64,000 nucleotides of DNA, from contig NZ_CP004393.1 of assembly GCF_000819565.1 (NCBI RefSeq), positions 3,162,001 through 3,226,000 on the forward strand, in the 5' to 3' direction. How positions within the stretch are numbered: the stretch's first letter is position 1; the number at the start of each line of letters is the position of its first letter. The position numbers and the translations under genes are program-made. The DNA comes from Celeribacter indicus (lineage in GTDB: Bacteria; Pseudomonadota; Alphaproteobacteria; Rhodobacterales; Rhodobacteraceae). Shown piece after piece: positions 37,207 to 45,686 of this stretch. Under the pieces are notes generated by a model. It did not search any database, had not been told where the DNA came from, and saw only the letters and a list, made by a program, of their open reading frames with translations.

Positions 37207-37665
37207 CTACGTCTTCCCGAGCACGCGCACTGCGGCATTGCGTTGAGGCCAGATGGCATGAAGGGTCCTTTTGCGGAATTTCCACGCGCCATTCGTGAAG
37301 GCATAGACATCGTCGTAGATGACCAGCGCCTTCAAGGGATTTTCTTCGGTCCCGAAGACGAAATCGGTCAGGAAGCATCTGCCCTCGGCGGTCTGCTCGT
37401 CGAGCATTTCCACCCAATGCGTTGAGATCGTATGGAGCGTGGCGAAGGGAAGACCGTCGCCGATCTGCCGCGAGCGCTCGAATTCCTCGCGGATCGAAGG
37501 CCGTCCGACGACGGTTCCGCCGAAAAGCTCCCCGAATTCGTAGATCGCATCCTCCTCGAAAAGATCCGCCATCTCGTCCAACTGCAACTGGTCCCGAAAG
37601 TGACAGTATCGGATCGCAAGGCTTCTGATTTCCTCGATCGCAACGAGCCGGGAAAGTGGGTCCAT
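37207..37665 (-). CDS. NTF2-like (SnoaL/hydroxylase small-subunit-like) protein
   Basis: 152 residues, cone-shaped alpha+beta barrel family. IEEIRSLAIRYCHFRDQLQLDEMADLF near residues 9-35 is the usual first helices with the putative active Tyr/Asp positions, and the end AFTNGAWKFRKRTLH is the typical last strands. Members act as isomerases, dehydratases or cyclases in steroid, polyketide and aromatic pathways, or as non-catalytic proteins. Start MDPLSRL at 37665 with AGGAG 6 nt upstream. Divergent from the Baeyer-Villiger-type gene; probably part of the same pathway. Confidence 0.85.
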   Translation of the reverse strand: MDPLSRLVAIEEIRSLAIRYCHFRDQLQLDEMADLFEEDAIYEFGELFGGTVVGRPSIREEFERSRQIGDGLPFATLHTISTHWVEMLDEQTAEGRCFLTDFVFGTEENPLKALVIYDDVYAFTNGAWKFRKRTLHAIWPQRNAAVRVLGKT

Positions 37666-37894
37666 CGTCAACTCCTGTATCTTGTGGCACCCGGAAAGGT
37701 CGCTGCCTGGCCGGCGCACCGGAAGACCGTCGCATGGACGCCCCCACCCGACAACCCGCCACATCGTTTCATAAACGGACCGGTTCGATGCGTTTTTGTT
37801 TCTATTGGGTCATAGATGCGCAGGGTATGATTCTCGGGGTTGATAGATGCTTCTGGTCGAAATCGGTCAGGCGAACACAACCCAGGGAGGAAAC

Positions 37895-39721
37895 ATGAAG
37901 CAAGAATCCATGAAGATTGACGCCGGCGGCGAAGCGATTGATCTGGAAGTGATCAGAGCGAAATACGCCGAGGAGCGCGACAAGCGTCTTCGCCGAGACG
38001 GAATCAATCAATATATTGAAATATCAGGTGATTTTTCCGAATTCGGGAAGGATCCCTATGTTGCCGAAGACCTGAAACGTGATCCGGTCGTCGAGACGGT
38101 GGAGATCCTGATCCTGGGCGGTGGCTTCAGCGGCATCATCGGTGCGAAGAAGCTGATCGAGGCCGGTTTCGAGGATATCCGCATCATCGAAAACGGTGGC
38201 AACTTCGGCGGCACATGGTACTGGAACCGCTATCCCGGCGCGCAATGCGACGTCGAGTCTTATATGTATCTTCCGTTCCTGGAAGAGACCGGCTACATGC
38301 CTAAGGAGAAATACTCCGGCGCCGATGAAATCCGCGAATATCAGTATCACCTCGGCAAGACCTTCGGCCTCTACGACAAGGCCCTTTTCCAGACTCACGT
38401 ATCCGAACTGACCTGGGACGAGGCCAGGACCCGCTGGATCGTGCGGACAGACAGGGACGACGAAATCCAGGCCCGCTTCGTCATCATGGCCTGCGGCAAC
38501 CTCCATCGGCCCAAACTCCCCGGTATTCCGGGAATTATGGAGTTCCAGGGGAAGATGTTCCACACCAGCCGCTGGGATCATTCCTATACCGGAGACGATC
38601 TGAGCAAACTGGCGGACAAGAAGGTCGCATTGGTCGGCACCGGCGCGACGGGTGTTCAATGCGTACCCTTCATTGCCGAAAAGGCCCAGCAACTGAATGT
38701 CTTCCAGCGGACACCTTCGGTGGTTGCCGCGCGCAACAACCAGAAGACGGATCCGGATTGGTTCAAGGACCTCCAGGCGGGCTGGCAAAGGGAGCGGCGG
38801 GAGAATTTCTACTCCCTTGTCTCCGGCGTGCCGCAGGAAGTCGATTTAGTGCAGGATGGCTGGACCGAAATCATGCGCATCCTCGGCTCAGTGCTCTACA
38901 AGGCCGACGACGCGGAAGGCGCGGCCAAACGATCCAAGCAGGACATTGATCTTGCCATGGAATATGCTGACGCCGAACGGATGATGCAGGTCCGGAACCG
39001 GATCGAGGAAATCGTCCAGTCCCACGAAGTGGCCGAAAACCTCAAGCCCTGGTTCCGCTTTTTCTGCAAGCGGCCCACCTTCAACGACGGTTACCTCCAG
39101 GCCTTCAACCGGCCCAACGTGACTCTCGTCGACACCAAGGGACTGGGGGTCGAGCGGATTACGCCCACCGGCGTGGTTTCAGGCGGTGTGGAATATCCCA
39201 CCGACCTGATCGTCTTCGCGACGGGCTTCGAAGTCGGCACGGATTATTCACGCCAGCTGGGCCTCACGATCACCGGCACCGATGGACTGACGCTGTCGGA
39301 TCATTGGGACGAGGATTACCAGACATTGCACGGCATCTCGATCAACAGATTCCCGAATCTCATGGTCATCGGACAGGTGCAGAGCGTCGGCGGCGCCAAT
39401 ATCGTCCTCGCCTCCGAAACCCAGGCAGATTACATCGTCGAACTGATGAAGGAAACCCGCCGCAAACGGGCCAAACGGTTCGAGCCCACCGACGAAGCTG
39501 TCTCTGCCTGGGTCGAGCATTTCCACGAAAAGGGCCTGAAGAATGAGGAGTTCCTGCGCAACTGCACGCCGGGGTACTATAACAATGAAGGCCAGCCGGG
39601 AGAGCGCAAGGGCTTCATCTCCGCGCGCTACGGCGCGGGGCTGTTCGCCTTCAACGAGCTCGTCGAACAGTGGAGAAAGGACGGGTTCGAAGGCATGACA
39701 TTCCAGCTCGAACAAGACTGA
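37895..39721 (+). CDS. Type I Baeyer-Villiger-type flavin monooxygenase
   Basis: 608 residues. Would convert a ketone to an ester or lactone with NADPH and O2. FAD-binding GGGFSG at 75-80, the family stretch GGTWYWNRYPGAQCD near 105-119, the BVMO fingerprint FQGKMFHTSRWD at 217-228, and the NADPH Rossmann motif GTGATG at 248-253. The late motif DLIVFATGFE near 445 is also typical. The 70-residue N-terminal extension is seen in the cyclopentadecanone/steroid/phenylacetone-like group. Start MKQESMKID with GGGAGG upstream. No signal peptide. Substrate not predictable; steroids, terpenoids and cyclic ketones are known for the family. Confidence 0.92.
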   Translation: MKQESMKIDAGGEAIDLEVIRAKYAEERDKRLRRDGINQYIEISGDFSEFGKDPYVAEDLKRDPVVETVEILILGGGFSGIIGAKKLIEAGFEDIRIIENGGNFGGTWYWNRYPGAQCDVESYMYLPFLEETGYMPKEKYSGADEIREYQYHLGKTFGLYDKALFQTHVSELTWDEARTRWIVRTDRDDEIQARFVIMACGNLHRPKLPGIPGIMEFQGKMFHTSRWDHSYTGDDLSKLADKKVALVGTGATGVQCVPFIAEKAQQLNVFQRTPSVVAARNNQKTDPDWFKDLQAGWQRERRENFYSLVSGVPQEVDLVQDGWTEIMRILGSVLYKADDAEGAAKRSKQDIDLAMEYADAERMMQVRNRIEEIVQSHEVAENLKPWFRFFCKRPTFNDGYLQAFNRPNVTLVDTKGLGVERITPTGVVSGGVEYPTDLIVFATGFEVGTDYSRQLGLTITGTDGLTLSDHWDEDYQTLHGISINRFPNLMVIGQVQSVGGANIVLASETQADYIVELMKETRRKRAKRFEPTDEAVSAWVEHFHEKGLKNEEFLRNCTPGYYNNEGQPGERKGFISARYGAGLFAFNELVEQWRKDGFEGMTFQLEQD

Positions 39722-39731
39722 TCGGTCCCCG

Positions 39732-39751
39732 CCGGCGGCGTGCGCCGCCGG
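39732..39751 (+). terminator. GC-rich hairpin after the monooxygenase gene
   Basis: CCGGCGGCG-TG-CGCCGCCGG, perfect 9-bp arms around a 2-bp centre, 11 nt after the stop. No T-run follows, so termination is only probable. A second, longer hairpin lies 16 bp further on. Confidence 0.5.
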
Positions 39752-39766
39752 ACGATACCATACCAT

Positions 39767-39805
39767 GCAGATGTGCTGTCCCGACGAAGGGCAGCACATT
39801 TCTGC
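39767..39805 (+). terminator. Second hairpin after the monooxygenase gene
   Basis: GCAGATGTGCTG (39767-39778) pairs with CAGCACA plus TCTGC (39792-39798, 39801-39805), a 12-bp stem with a TT bulge and a 13-nt loop. It may be a 3' hairpin, or the scar of a mobile-element end. No T-run. Confidence 0.4.
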
Positions 39806-40145
39806 GGGAGGGGGCACCGGGCCGTTGATAGTGACGGCGGAAACGAAGGGACTTGCGCCGAACCTTCTCTGCCAGCCCGGATTTCCTAATTTCTTCGTTC
39901 ATTTCAAATCTGAAGGGTCTTTGGAGGTCACCCAGACACATTCAGCGAGGATTGGCGGCTGCATTTTCATATAGCGGGTTTCGGGGGTGGGGCCTGGGCA
40001 TGTCAGTCAAAGGCCTAAAGGCTGAAATCGATGAACATGAGATCGTCTCTAAGAAACGCGAAGTCATCCGCCGGTTCCAAGGCATTGGCGTTGCCTCTTT
40101 CCTTTTGACAAAGTGAGGCGCACGTTTTCTTCGCTGAAAATAACC
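39806..40145. other. Gene-poor junction with a small unassigned frame
   Basis: Less GC-rich than the flanks. The only frame of note is 40000-40116 (+), 38 residues starting MSVKGLKAEIDEHEI, with no clear ribosome-binding site and no family I can name. The region lies between two accessory blocks and next to a gene fragment, so it looks like recombined or decayed DNA. Confidence 0.4.
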
Positions 40146-40256
40146 ATGGCACAGAATATATACGACAATCCCGATTTCTTCGCGTCTCAAGCCGACTTTC
40201 CCCGACAAGCCTCCTGCCCCGCCTCTAGCCAAGCTCCTCTGACAGTGCCCTTCTGA
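40146..40256 (+). pseudogene. Remnant of a SAM-dependent methyltransferase N-terminus
   Basis: Encodes MAQNIYDNPDFFASQADFPR and then unrelated residues to a TGA. From memory the first 18 or so residues match the start of a class I methyltransferase common in proteobacteria (consensus near MAQNIYDDPxFFxGYxxLxR). None of the methyltransferase core (DLGCGxG) follows. Probably the 5' fragment of a deleted gene at an island junction; only 36 codons, so assignment is tentative. Confidence 0.45.
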
Positions 40257-40307
40257 CAAGAGCGATGCCACTTCTCGTCGGTATATCTGATCGCCATCAC
40301 GCCTGCT

Positions 40308-41297
40308 TCAGCTGGCCGCCATGCGCGCATGTCGATGGTTCAGCGGCGCACAAACGATTAGCTGCAGCAAGTGGAATACCATGATCGGCAGCACCAGCAT
40401 TGATATGTCGTGGCCTGCAAAAAGCGCCGTCGCCATTGGTAGGCCCGTGGCCAGCGACTTGGTGGAGCCGACGTAGAACAGCGCGCTCTCCTCGGGCCTA
40501 GCCAGGCCGAAAAGCTGCGCCAGCGGCCGTGTAAGGAGCATCATCACCCCAAGTACCACGCCGCAAGTCAGGATCAGCACGCCCAGCACGACCGGCGGCA
40601 ACCGCGCCCATACCCCATTCGTCACGCCAGCCGAAAACGCAGTGAACACGATCAGCAGGATTGCCCCCCGGTCGATCGCCTGAACGACACCCGCCCCCCG
40701 CAGAAACACGCCCGAAATCAGCGGTCGGACAAGCTGGCCCAGCAGGAAGGGCACCAGAACCTGCTCGGTGATGCGCACAAGGGCCGACGCCTCGATTCCG
40801 AATGCCCAACTGTCGGGAATGAGCAGCAGAAGCATCAGCGGCGTCAGCACGACGCCCAGCAGGTTCGACAGCGACGCCGCGCAGATGGCGCCGGCGACAT
40901 TGCCGCGCGCGAGCGAGGTGAAGGCGATGCAACTGTTCACCGTCGAAGGCAGGCAGCCCACGAACAGCAAGCCCGTCATGATCTCGACCGGAAGCACCGT
41001 TCCCGCGACGGGCGCGATGACAAGGCAGACCACGGGGCTGATCAGGAAGGTCGCAAGAAGGCAGGCAAGCTGCAGCCGCCAGTTGGTCAGCCCCATGATG
41101 ACGGTCGATGTCGACAGCCGCGCGCCATGCAGGAAGAAGACGATGGCGATGATCCACCAGCCCGCGTCGTGCAGGACGTCGGCGAACGCGCCGCGCGCAG
41201 GCAGGACGCTGGCCAGCAGCACCATTCCGACCAGCGCCAAGGTATGCGCGCTCAGTCCCAGGCGCCGCAGCGCCAGGGCGGGAAACTGGAAGGTCAC
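40308..41297 (-). CDS. SBF-like (bile acid:sodium symporter-like) membrane transporter
   Basis: 329 residues with nine to ten hydrophobic segments. The pattern LLFVGCLPSTVNSCIAFTSL near 110 and RGNVAGAICAASLSNLLGVV near 130 is the hallmark of the SBF-like group (relatives of eukaryotic SLC10A7), with a second cluster near 270 (VGSTKSLATGLPMATALFAG). Transport direction and substrate are unknown; organic anions are usual for the superfamily. Last gene of the minus-strand operon, 11 nt after a deacetylase-fold hydrolase. Confidence 0.88.
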   Translation of the reverse strand: MTFQFPALALRRLGLSAHTLALVGMVLLASVLPARGAFADVLHDAGWWIIAIVFFLHGARLSTSTVIMGLTNWRLQLACLLATFLISPVVCLVIAPVAGTVLPVEIMTGLLFVGCLPSTVNSCIAFTSLARGNVAGAICAASLSNLLGVVLTPLMLLLLIPDSWAFGIEASALVRITEQVLVPFLLGQLVRPLISGVFLRGAGVVQAIDRGAILLIVFTAFSAGVTNGVWARLPPVVLGVLILTCGVVLGVMMLLTRPLAQLFGLARPEESALFYVGSTKSLATGLPMATALFAGHDISMLVLPIMVFHLLQLIVCAPLNHRHARMAAS

Positions 41298-41308
41298 AGG
41301 TCTTCTCC

Positions 41309-42214
41309 TCAGATATGGGCCTCGGCCGCGATGGCGGCAGCGTCGGCCATCCAGACATCGGGCGCTGCCGCCAGCCGTTCGAGCATTTGCTCGATCCGGT
41401 CAAAGCGCGACGGCTGGCCCGACAGCCAGGGATGGATGTGGAGCGCGAATACGCGCGTATTGCCCGCGCCTTCCGCGTGGAGCCCCTCGAATGCGTCCAG
41501 CACGGACTGGACGTAAACCGGGGTCGGCAGCCGGCGATGGCACATCATCTCGATATCGCTCCATTCCGAGCAGTTCGGAACCGAGATCATGCCATTGCGC
41601 AGCCGGTAGGGATGTTCGTCGTTCGACAGGTCGCAGAGGAAACGCAGCCCCTCGTCGGCGAGGATGCCGGGAAGCTGGGTCGACTGACCGTAATCCTGGC
41701 TCATCCAGCCTTCGGGGCGTCGCCCGGTCGCCCGTTCGACCGCCGCGACCGAGGCGCGCACGATCCGCCGCTGTTCCTCCACCGGCATCGCGGATGAGAT
41801 CATGCGGCTTGCGTATTCGCCATGCGCCAGGAACTCGCAACCGCGCGTGACAAGGTCCTCGACCAACTGCGGATAGGCCGCCAGCGCCCCGGCATTGGCC
41901 GGAACCGTCGCCTTCAGGCCCAACCGGTCCAGCACCTCGAGCACACGGAAGATGCCGACGCGGTTGCCGTATTCGAAGAAGGCATTCGCGCGGTGGTAGG
42001 GCGCCACCCCGCCCAGAAATGTCGCGTAGCGCCGGTCGAACAGAGCACCTTCGGGCGGCTCGGCCTCGAACCGCTCCAGATAGAGGTAGATCAGCACCGC
42101 GACCCGAGCCGCCCCGCGAGGCTGCCACGGCGGCCTGCCCTCGAAGCCTACATGCGTGTAGAGGTCCTGGTCGAGCATATGCGGCGCGCGGCGGTTTTCC
42201 GGGTCAGAACGCAT
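41309..42214 (-). CDS. Polysaccharide-deacetylase-fold hydrolase, second of two
   Basis: 301 residues with the NodB-like barrel. In place of the usual TFDDG first motif it has VLIYLYLERFE; the region of the metal His reads CEFLAHGEYASRMISS, with one clear His and no obvious HxxxH. The late His is in FALHIHPWLSG near residue 262. This resembles the allantoinase PuuE/cyclic-amidase side of the superfamily more than chitin deacetylases, but key residues are weak. Overlaps the preceding paralogue by 11 nt. May act on a C-N bond of the locus substrate, or be a non-catalytic partner of its paralogue (inference). Confidence 0.75.
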   Translation of the reverse strand: MRSDPENRRAPHMLDQDLYTHVGFEGRPPWQPRGAARVAVLIYLYLERFEAEPPEGALFDRRYATFLGGVAPYHRANAFFEYGNRVGIFRVLEVLDRLGLKATVPANAGALAAYPQLVEDLVTRGCEFLAHGEYASRMISSAMPVEEQRRIVRASVAAVERATGRRPEGWMSQDYGQSTQLPGILADEGLRFLCDLSNDEHPYRLRNGMISVPNCSEWSDIEMMCHRRLPTPVYVQSVLDAFEGLHAEGAGNTRVFALHIHPWLSGQPSRFDRIEQMLERLAAAPDVWMADAAAIAAEAHI

Positions 42215-43136
42215 CGTCGAACCCCGCGTCCCGCAGCAGCGGCATCATCTTCGGCAGGTGGTGCTGGCGATACCAGTCGTTGATCTCGCCCCCCGTCGCC
42301 ACCCAGATATCCGTGTGGCCCGCGATATGCCCGAGGATCTGGTCGAGGTATTTCGCCCGGTGCGGCTGGCCGAAGAAGAACGGGTGCAGCGGCACGCACA
42401 TGACCCGCCCGCCCCGCGCCTCGGAATCGCGGTAGAGGCGGTCGAACATGGTGATCGTGTTCTCGGCGAACTCGGGCGCTTCGATATTGGCACGGAAGTT
42501 CATGCCGTCGTTCACGTCGAAGGAATAGGGCATCGCGAGGATATAGCCGTTCTGCACCCGCACCGGCGTCGGCTGGTCGTCGAAGCCGTAATCGACGTAG
42601 TATTGCAGCCCAAGCTCAGCACAAAGCGCCTCGGTGTGCACGGTCGAGGATGCGAAGGGCGCGAAGAAACCCTTCATTTCACGGCCCGTCAGCGCCTTGT
42701 GGCGCGCGATATTGTCGGCGATCACGGCGCGCTCGGCCTCGCGCGACAGGCCCCAGTGATGGCGCGAGTTGTAGATGCCGTGGCTCATCACCTCCCACCC
42801 GCGCGCCTCGCAGGCCTCGGCGATTTCCGGATAGGTCTCGTAGACCGAGAGGTTGAGCGAACAGGTGGCGGGCAGGCCGTAGCGGTCCATCACCTCCAGC
42901 ATGCGCCAGATACCGACGCGATTGCCCTGATCGACCTGCGAATAAATCAGCATGTCGGGATGCGGCATCCGCGGATAGGGGTCGACGGGCTGCCTCGGAT
43001 CGCCCAAATACTGGTAATGCTCAAGGTTCGGCACGATCCAGACTGCCAGCCGCGCGCCGTTCTTCCAGCGCAGATCCGGCCGTCGGTTGATCGGCACATA
43101 GGCGATGCGCTCGCGCGGAAATTCGTCCACCGTCAT
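42204..43136 (-). CDS. Polysaccharide-deacetylase-fold hydrolase, PuuE-like, first of two
   Basis: 310 residues. First-motif region LAVWIVPNLEHYQY, then CEARGWEVMSHGIYNSRHHWGLS near residues 134-156 with His residues placed as in metal-binding motif 2, and FFAPFASSTVH near 180. The late His is in VMCVPLHPFFFGQPHR. Length and layout fit the PuuE-like group, some of which open the hydantoin ring of allantoin. Start at 43136 forms an ATGA overlap with the amidase stop. A dimeric or hetero-oligomeric enzyme with its paralogue is possible. Confidence 0.78.
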   Translation of the reverse strand: MTVDEFPRERIAYVPINRRPDLRWKNGARLAVWIVPNLEHYQYLGDPRQPVDPYPRMPHPDMLIYSQVDQGNRVGIWRMLEVMDRYGLPATCSLNLSVYETYPEIAEACEARGWEVMSHGIYNSRHHWGLSREAERAVIADNIARHKALTGREMKGFFAPFASSTVHTEALCAELGLQYYVDYGFDDQPTPVRVQNGYILAMPYSFDVNDGMNFRANIEAPEFAENTITMFDRLYRDSEARGGRVMCVPLHPFFFGQPHRAKYLDQILGHIAGHTDIWVATGGEINDWYRQHHLPKMMPLLRDAGFDDAF

Positions 43137-44482
43137 GCGCTCAACGCCCGTTCGTAGACCATCCCGAGCGCCATCAGCATCCTGTCCCGCCCCCGACCCG
43201 CGATGAACTGTATCCCGACCGGCAAGCCATCCGCGACCATGCCCGAGGGCAGCGACAGCGCAGGGATGCCCGCAACGTTGACCCATCCGGTGAAGACCGC
43301 ATGCCCGCGCGGCCCGACTTGGTTATCGTCGATCGTGTCCGGAAACGGCTTCTCGACCGGCCAGGCCTGCGCCGCGACGGCGGGCATGAGCAGCACGTCG
43401 ATATCCGCGAACCATGTGCCGCAGAGGCTGCGGAATTCCGTGATGGATTGCAGCGTCTCGACCAGCCCGACGGCGCCGAGGCGGCGCCCGTTCTCGGCCT
43501 GCGCGCGGTATTCCTCGGGCGCCAGCTGGTCGAACATCGGATAGCGTGCGGCGAGCGCGGCGAACCCGGCGTCGGTCATCGCCCCCGCGAGCGCGCCGAT
43601 GGCGTCGACATCGAAGAAGGGCGCGACCGCCTCGACCCGGTGGCCCATCGCCTCAAGCCGCCGCGCGGTGGCAGCGGTCGCCGCGCGGATACCTGGATCT
43701 ACCGGGTGGCCGGGAAAACGGTCGATCACCCCGATGCGCAGCGCGCGCGCCGGGCGGTCGTCCTCAAGCAGCCGCGAGCGCGGATCGCGGGGATCCGGCC
43801 CCGCCATAACCGAAACCAGCGCGTCAAGCAGCGTCATGTCGGAGGCCATCGGCCCCACGACCTCCAGATCCTGCATCAGGGGCAGGAAGCCGTCCGCGCG
43901 CGGGATGAATCCGACCGAGGGCTTCAGCCCCACGATCCCGCAATGCGCCGCCGGGCGCCGGGTTGAGCCGCCCCCGTCAGTGCCCAGTCCCATCGGCACG
44001 ATCCCCGCCGCGATCGCCGCGGCCATGCCGCCCGATGACCCGCCGGGCGTCAGGCGTGGGTCGAGCGGATTGCGCGTGATGCCCCAGAGGCTGTTCCAGG
44101 TGTAGCCACGCGCGGAAAAGCTGGGCGTGTTGGTCTTGCCGATCACCACCGCCCCGGCCGCCCGCAGCCGTGCGACGGGCAGTTCATCCGCCTCGGGGAC
44201 GAAATCGCGGAAAAGCTCCGCCCCCCAGGTCGCCGCCATTCCGGCCGCCAGCATGTTGTCCTTGACCGCGACCGGCACCCCGTCAAGCGGCGAGAGCGGC
44301 CTGCCGGCGCTACGCCGCGCCTCGGCGGCGCGCGCCTCGTCCATCGCCGATGGATTGAGTGCGCAGAAGGCGTTGCAGGAGTTCTCTTTCGCGCGCTGCA
44401 GCGCCTCGGCCACGGCACTGCCAACACCGCGCTCAAGAATTGCCCGCAGCGCGGGCGAGTTGCCTAAATCCAGTGCGCTCAT
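43133..44482 (-). CDS. Amidase-signature family hydrolase
   Basis: 449 residues, cytoplasmic serine amidohydrolase. The Ser-cisSer-Lys triad is complete: Lys74 in VAVKDN, cis-Ser149 in PGGSSGG, nucleophile Ser173 in TDGGGSTR, 24 residues apart as in characterised members. Hydrolyses C-N bonds of carboxamides, allophanate-type or ureido acids in related enzymes. Start MSALDLGNSP at 44482; the open frame continues upstream through the promoter but without family similarity. First gene of the minus-strand operon, divergent from LysR. Confidence 0.92.
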   Translation of the reverse strand: MSALDLGNSPALRAILERGVGSAVAEALQRAKENSCNAFCALNPSAMDEARAAEARRSAGRPLSPLDGVPVAVKDNMLAAGMAATWGAELFRDFVPEADELPVARLRAAGAVVIGKTNTPSFSARGYTWNSLWGITRNPLDPRLTPGGSSGGMAAAIAAGIVPMGLGTDGGGSTRRPAAHCGIVGLKPSVGFIPRADGFLPLMQDLEVVGPMASDMTLLDALVSVMAGPDPRDPRSRLLEDDRPARALRIGVIDRFPGHPVDPGIRAATAATARRLEAMGHRVEAVAPFFDVDAIGALAGAMTDAGFAALAARYPMFDQLAPEEYRAQAENGRRLGAVGLVETLQSITEFRSLCGTWFADIDVLLMPAVAAQAWPVEKPFPDTIDDNQVGPRGHAVFTGWVNVAGIPALSLPSGMVADGLPVGIQFIAGRGRDRMLMALGMVYERALSA

Positions 44483-44619
44483 CGCCACTACCCTGCTTGC
44501 CGGCCTATCCGGGGATGGCACTCGCGCTGCCGAAGGCCCCTTAATGATCCCAGTTGCTGTCCTAACGCGCAGCTTGGCACCAGTCCCGCCCGGCAACAAA
44601 ACAGAATTACCAACTCCTA

Positions 44620-44636
44620 CATAAGAGTATCTTATG
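44620..44636. promoter_or_regulatory. LysR-type operator overlapping the lysR start codon
   Basis: CATAAGA-GTA-TCTTATG is a perfect 7+3+7 palindrome containing TAAGAGTATCTTA, a T-N11-A LysR box. Its last three bases are the ATG of the regulator gene, so binding should repress its own translation-initiation region. It lies between the divergent amidase operon and lysR. An almost identical site is at 45570-45586. Confidence 0.8.
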
Positions 44637-45566
44637 CACGCGACGCTGCGGCAGCTCGAAACGCTGAAAACCTTCACCTTGACCCGCTCCGTGACGGAGA
44701 CGGCGCGGCTCATGCACGTGACCCAGCCGGCGGTCAGTCAGGCCTTGCGCGAGCTTGAGGCGCAGCTCGGCTTCGCGATCTACACCCGAATCGGAAACCG
44801 TACCCTGCTGACGGCCGAGACCCAGGCCGTCATACCCGAGATCGAGCGTGTGCTGGCGGCATTCTCCACCCTCCAGAGCCGCGTCAGCGAAATGAAGGAC
44901 AGCCGCGCGGGCACGGTCTCGATCATCTCGCCGCCGACCGCCTGCGTCGACCTGATCCCGCGCGCGATCAAGCAGTTCAAGGCGCAGCGACCGAACCTGC
45001 GCATCCATCTGGAGGTGTCGACCGAGGCGCTGACCGAACGCAAGGTGCGCGACGAGCTTTTCGACCTCGGCATGGGATTCTATCCGCAGCAGGAGATCAA
45101 CATCGCCGCCCAGCCGATCCTGGAAACCGAGATGATCTGCGTCGTCCACAAGGACCATCCGCTGGCGGGCCGTGCTGTCCTGGACCCGCGCCAGATCGCA
45201 GGGCACTCGGTCGTCGTCGTGCACCACGAAGGCAACGTCGTCTCGCGTATGTACCAGCTGCTGACCAACAAGATCGACCCGAATTCGCTGATCTCCACCA
45301 ACCAGTCCATCGGCGCCTTCAACCTCGTGCGGCAGGGCGGCATGGTTGCGGTCCTCCACCCGATGTCGGTGCCCGAATTCGCGCTGAGCCAAATGTCGCT
45401 CGCCCGGTTTGAGCCGCAGATGCCGGTGACGATGGCACTCTACTATTCGCGCCGGCGTCCGCTGTCGCGCATCAGCGGCAAGTTCATGCTGGCGTTGAGA
45501 GAAAGCGCTGCGATCAAGGCCGAGCTTCTGAACGCCCGCGGCATCCCGTTCAAGGTCACGATGTAG
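44634..45566 (+). CDS. LysR-family transcriptional regulator
   Basis: 310 residues. N-terminal winged HTH (LRQLETLKTFTLTRSVTETA, then HVTQPAVSQALRELEAQLG), linker helix, and a LysR substrate-binding domain from about residue 95 (GTVSIISPPTACVDLIPRAI; ETEMICVVHKDHPLAGRAVL). It sits between two oppositely oriented catabolic operons, each facing a copy of the same palindrome. It likely activates both in response to the substrate or a breakdown product (inference). Confidence 0.92.
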   Translation: MHATLRQLETLKTFTLTRSVTETARLMHVTQPAVSQALRELEAQLGFAIYTRIGNRTLLTAETQAVIPEIERVLAAFSTLQSRVSEMKDSRAGTVSIISPPTACVDLIPRAIKQFKAQRPNLRIHLEVSTEALTERKVRDELFDLGMGFYPQQEINIAAQPILETEMICVVHKDHPLAGRAVLDPRQIAGHSVVVVHHEGNVVSRMYQLLTNKIDPNSLISTNQSIGAFNLVRQGGMVAVLHPMSVPEFALSQMSLARFEPQMPVTMALYYSRRRPLSRISGKFMLALRESAAIKAELLNARGIPFKVTM

Positions 45567-45569
45567 CCA

Positions 45570-45586
45570 CATAAGGGCAACTTATA
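45570..45586. promoter_or_regulatory. Second LysR-type operator, upstream of the importer operon
   Basis: CATAAGGGCAACTTATA matches the 44620-44636 site as CATAAG-N5-CTTATR, both 17 bp, and contains the T-N11-A core TAAGGGCAACTTA. It begins 3 nt after the lysR stop and 101 nt before the binding-protein start, a normal activator distance. Confidence 0.78.
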
Positions 45587-45686
45587 CGGAGTTCAGCCTT
45601 TCGAATTTTTCAACCTGCGCTGCAGCATACAATCTCGGCCACAGGGCGCCCGGACCGGGTGTGAAACAGAACAGGAAAAGCTCGCC

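Noticed and set aside
40000..40116. Small 38-codon frame (MSVKGLKAEIDEHEI...)
   Set aside because: No clear ribosome-binding site, no recognisable family, in a region with gene remnants; described only as part of the junction.
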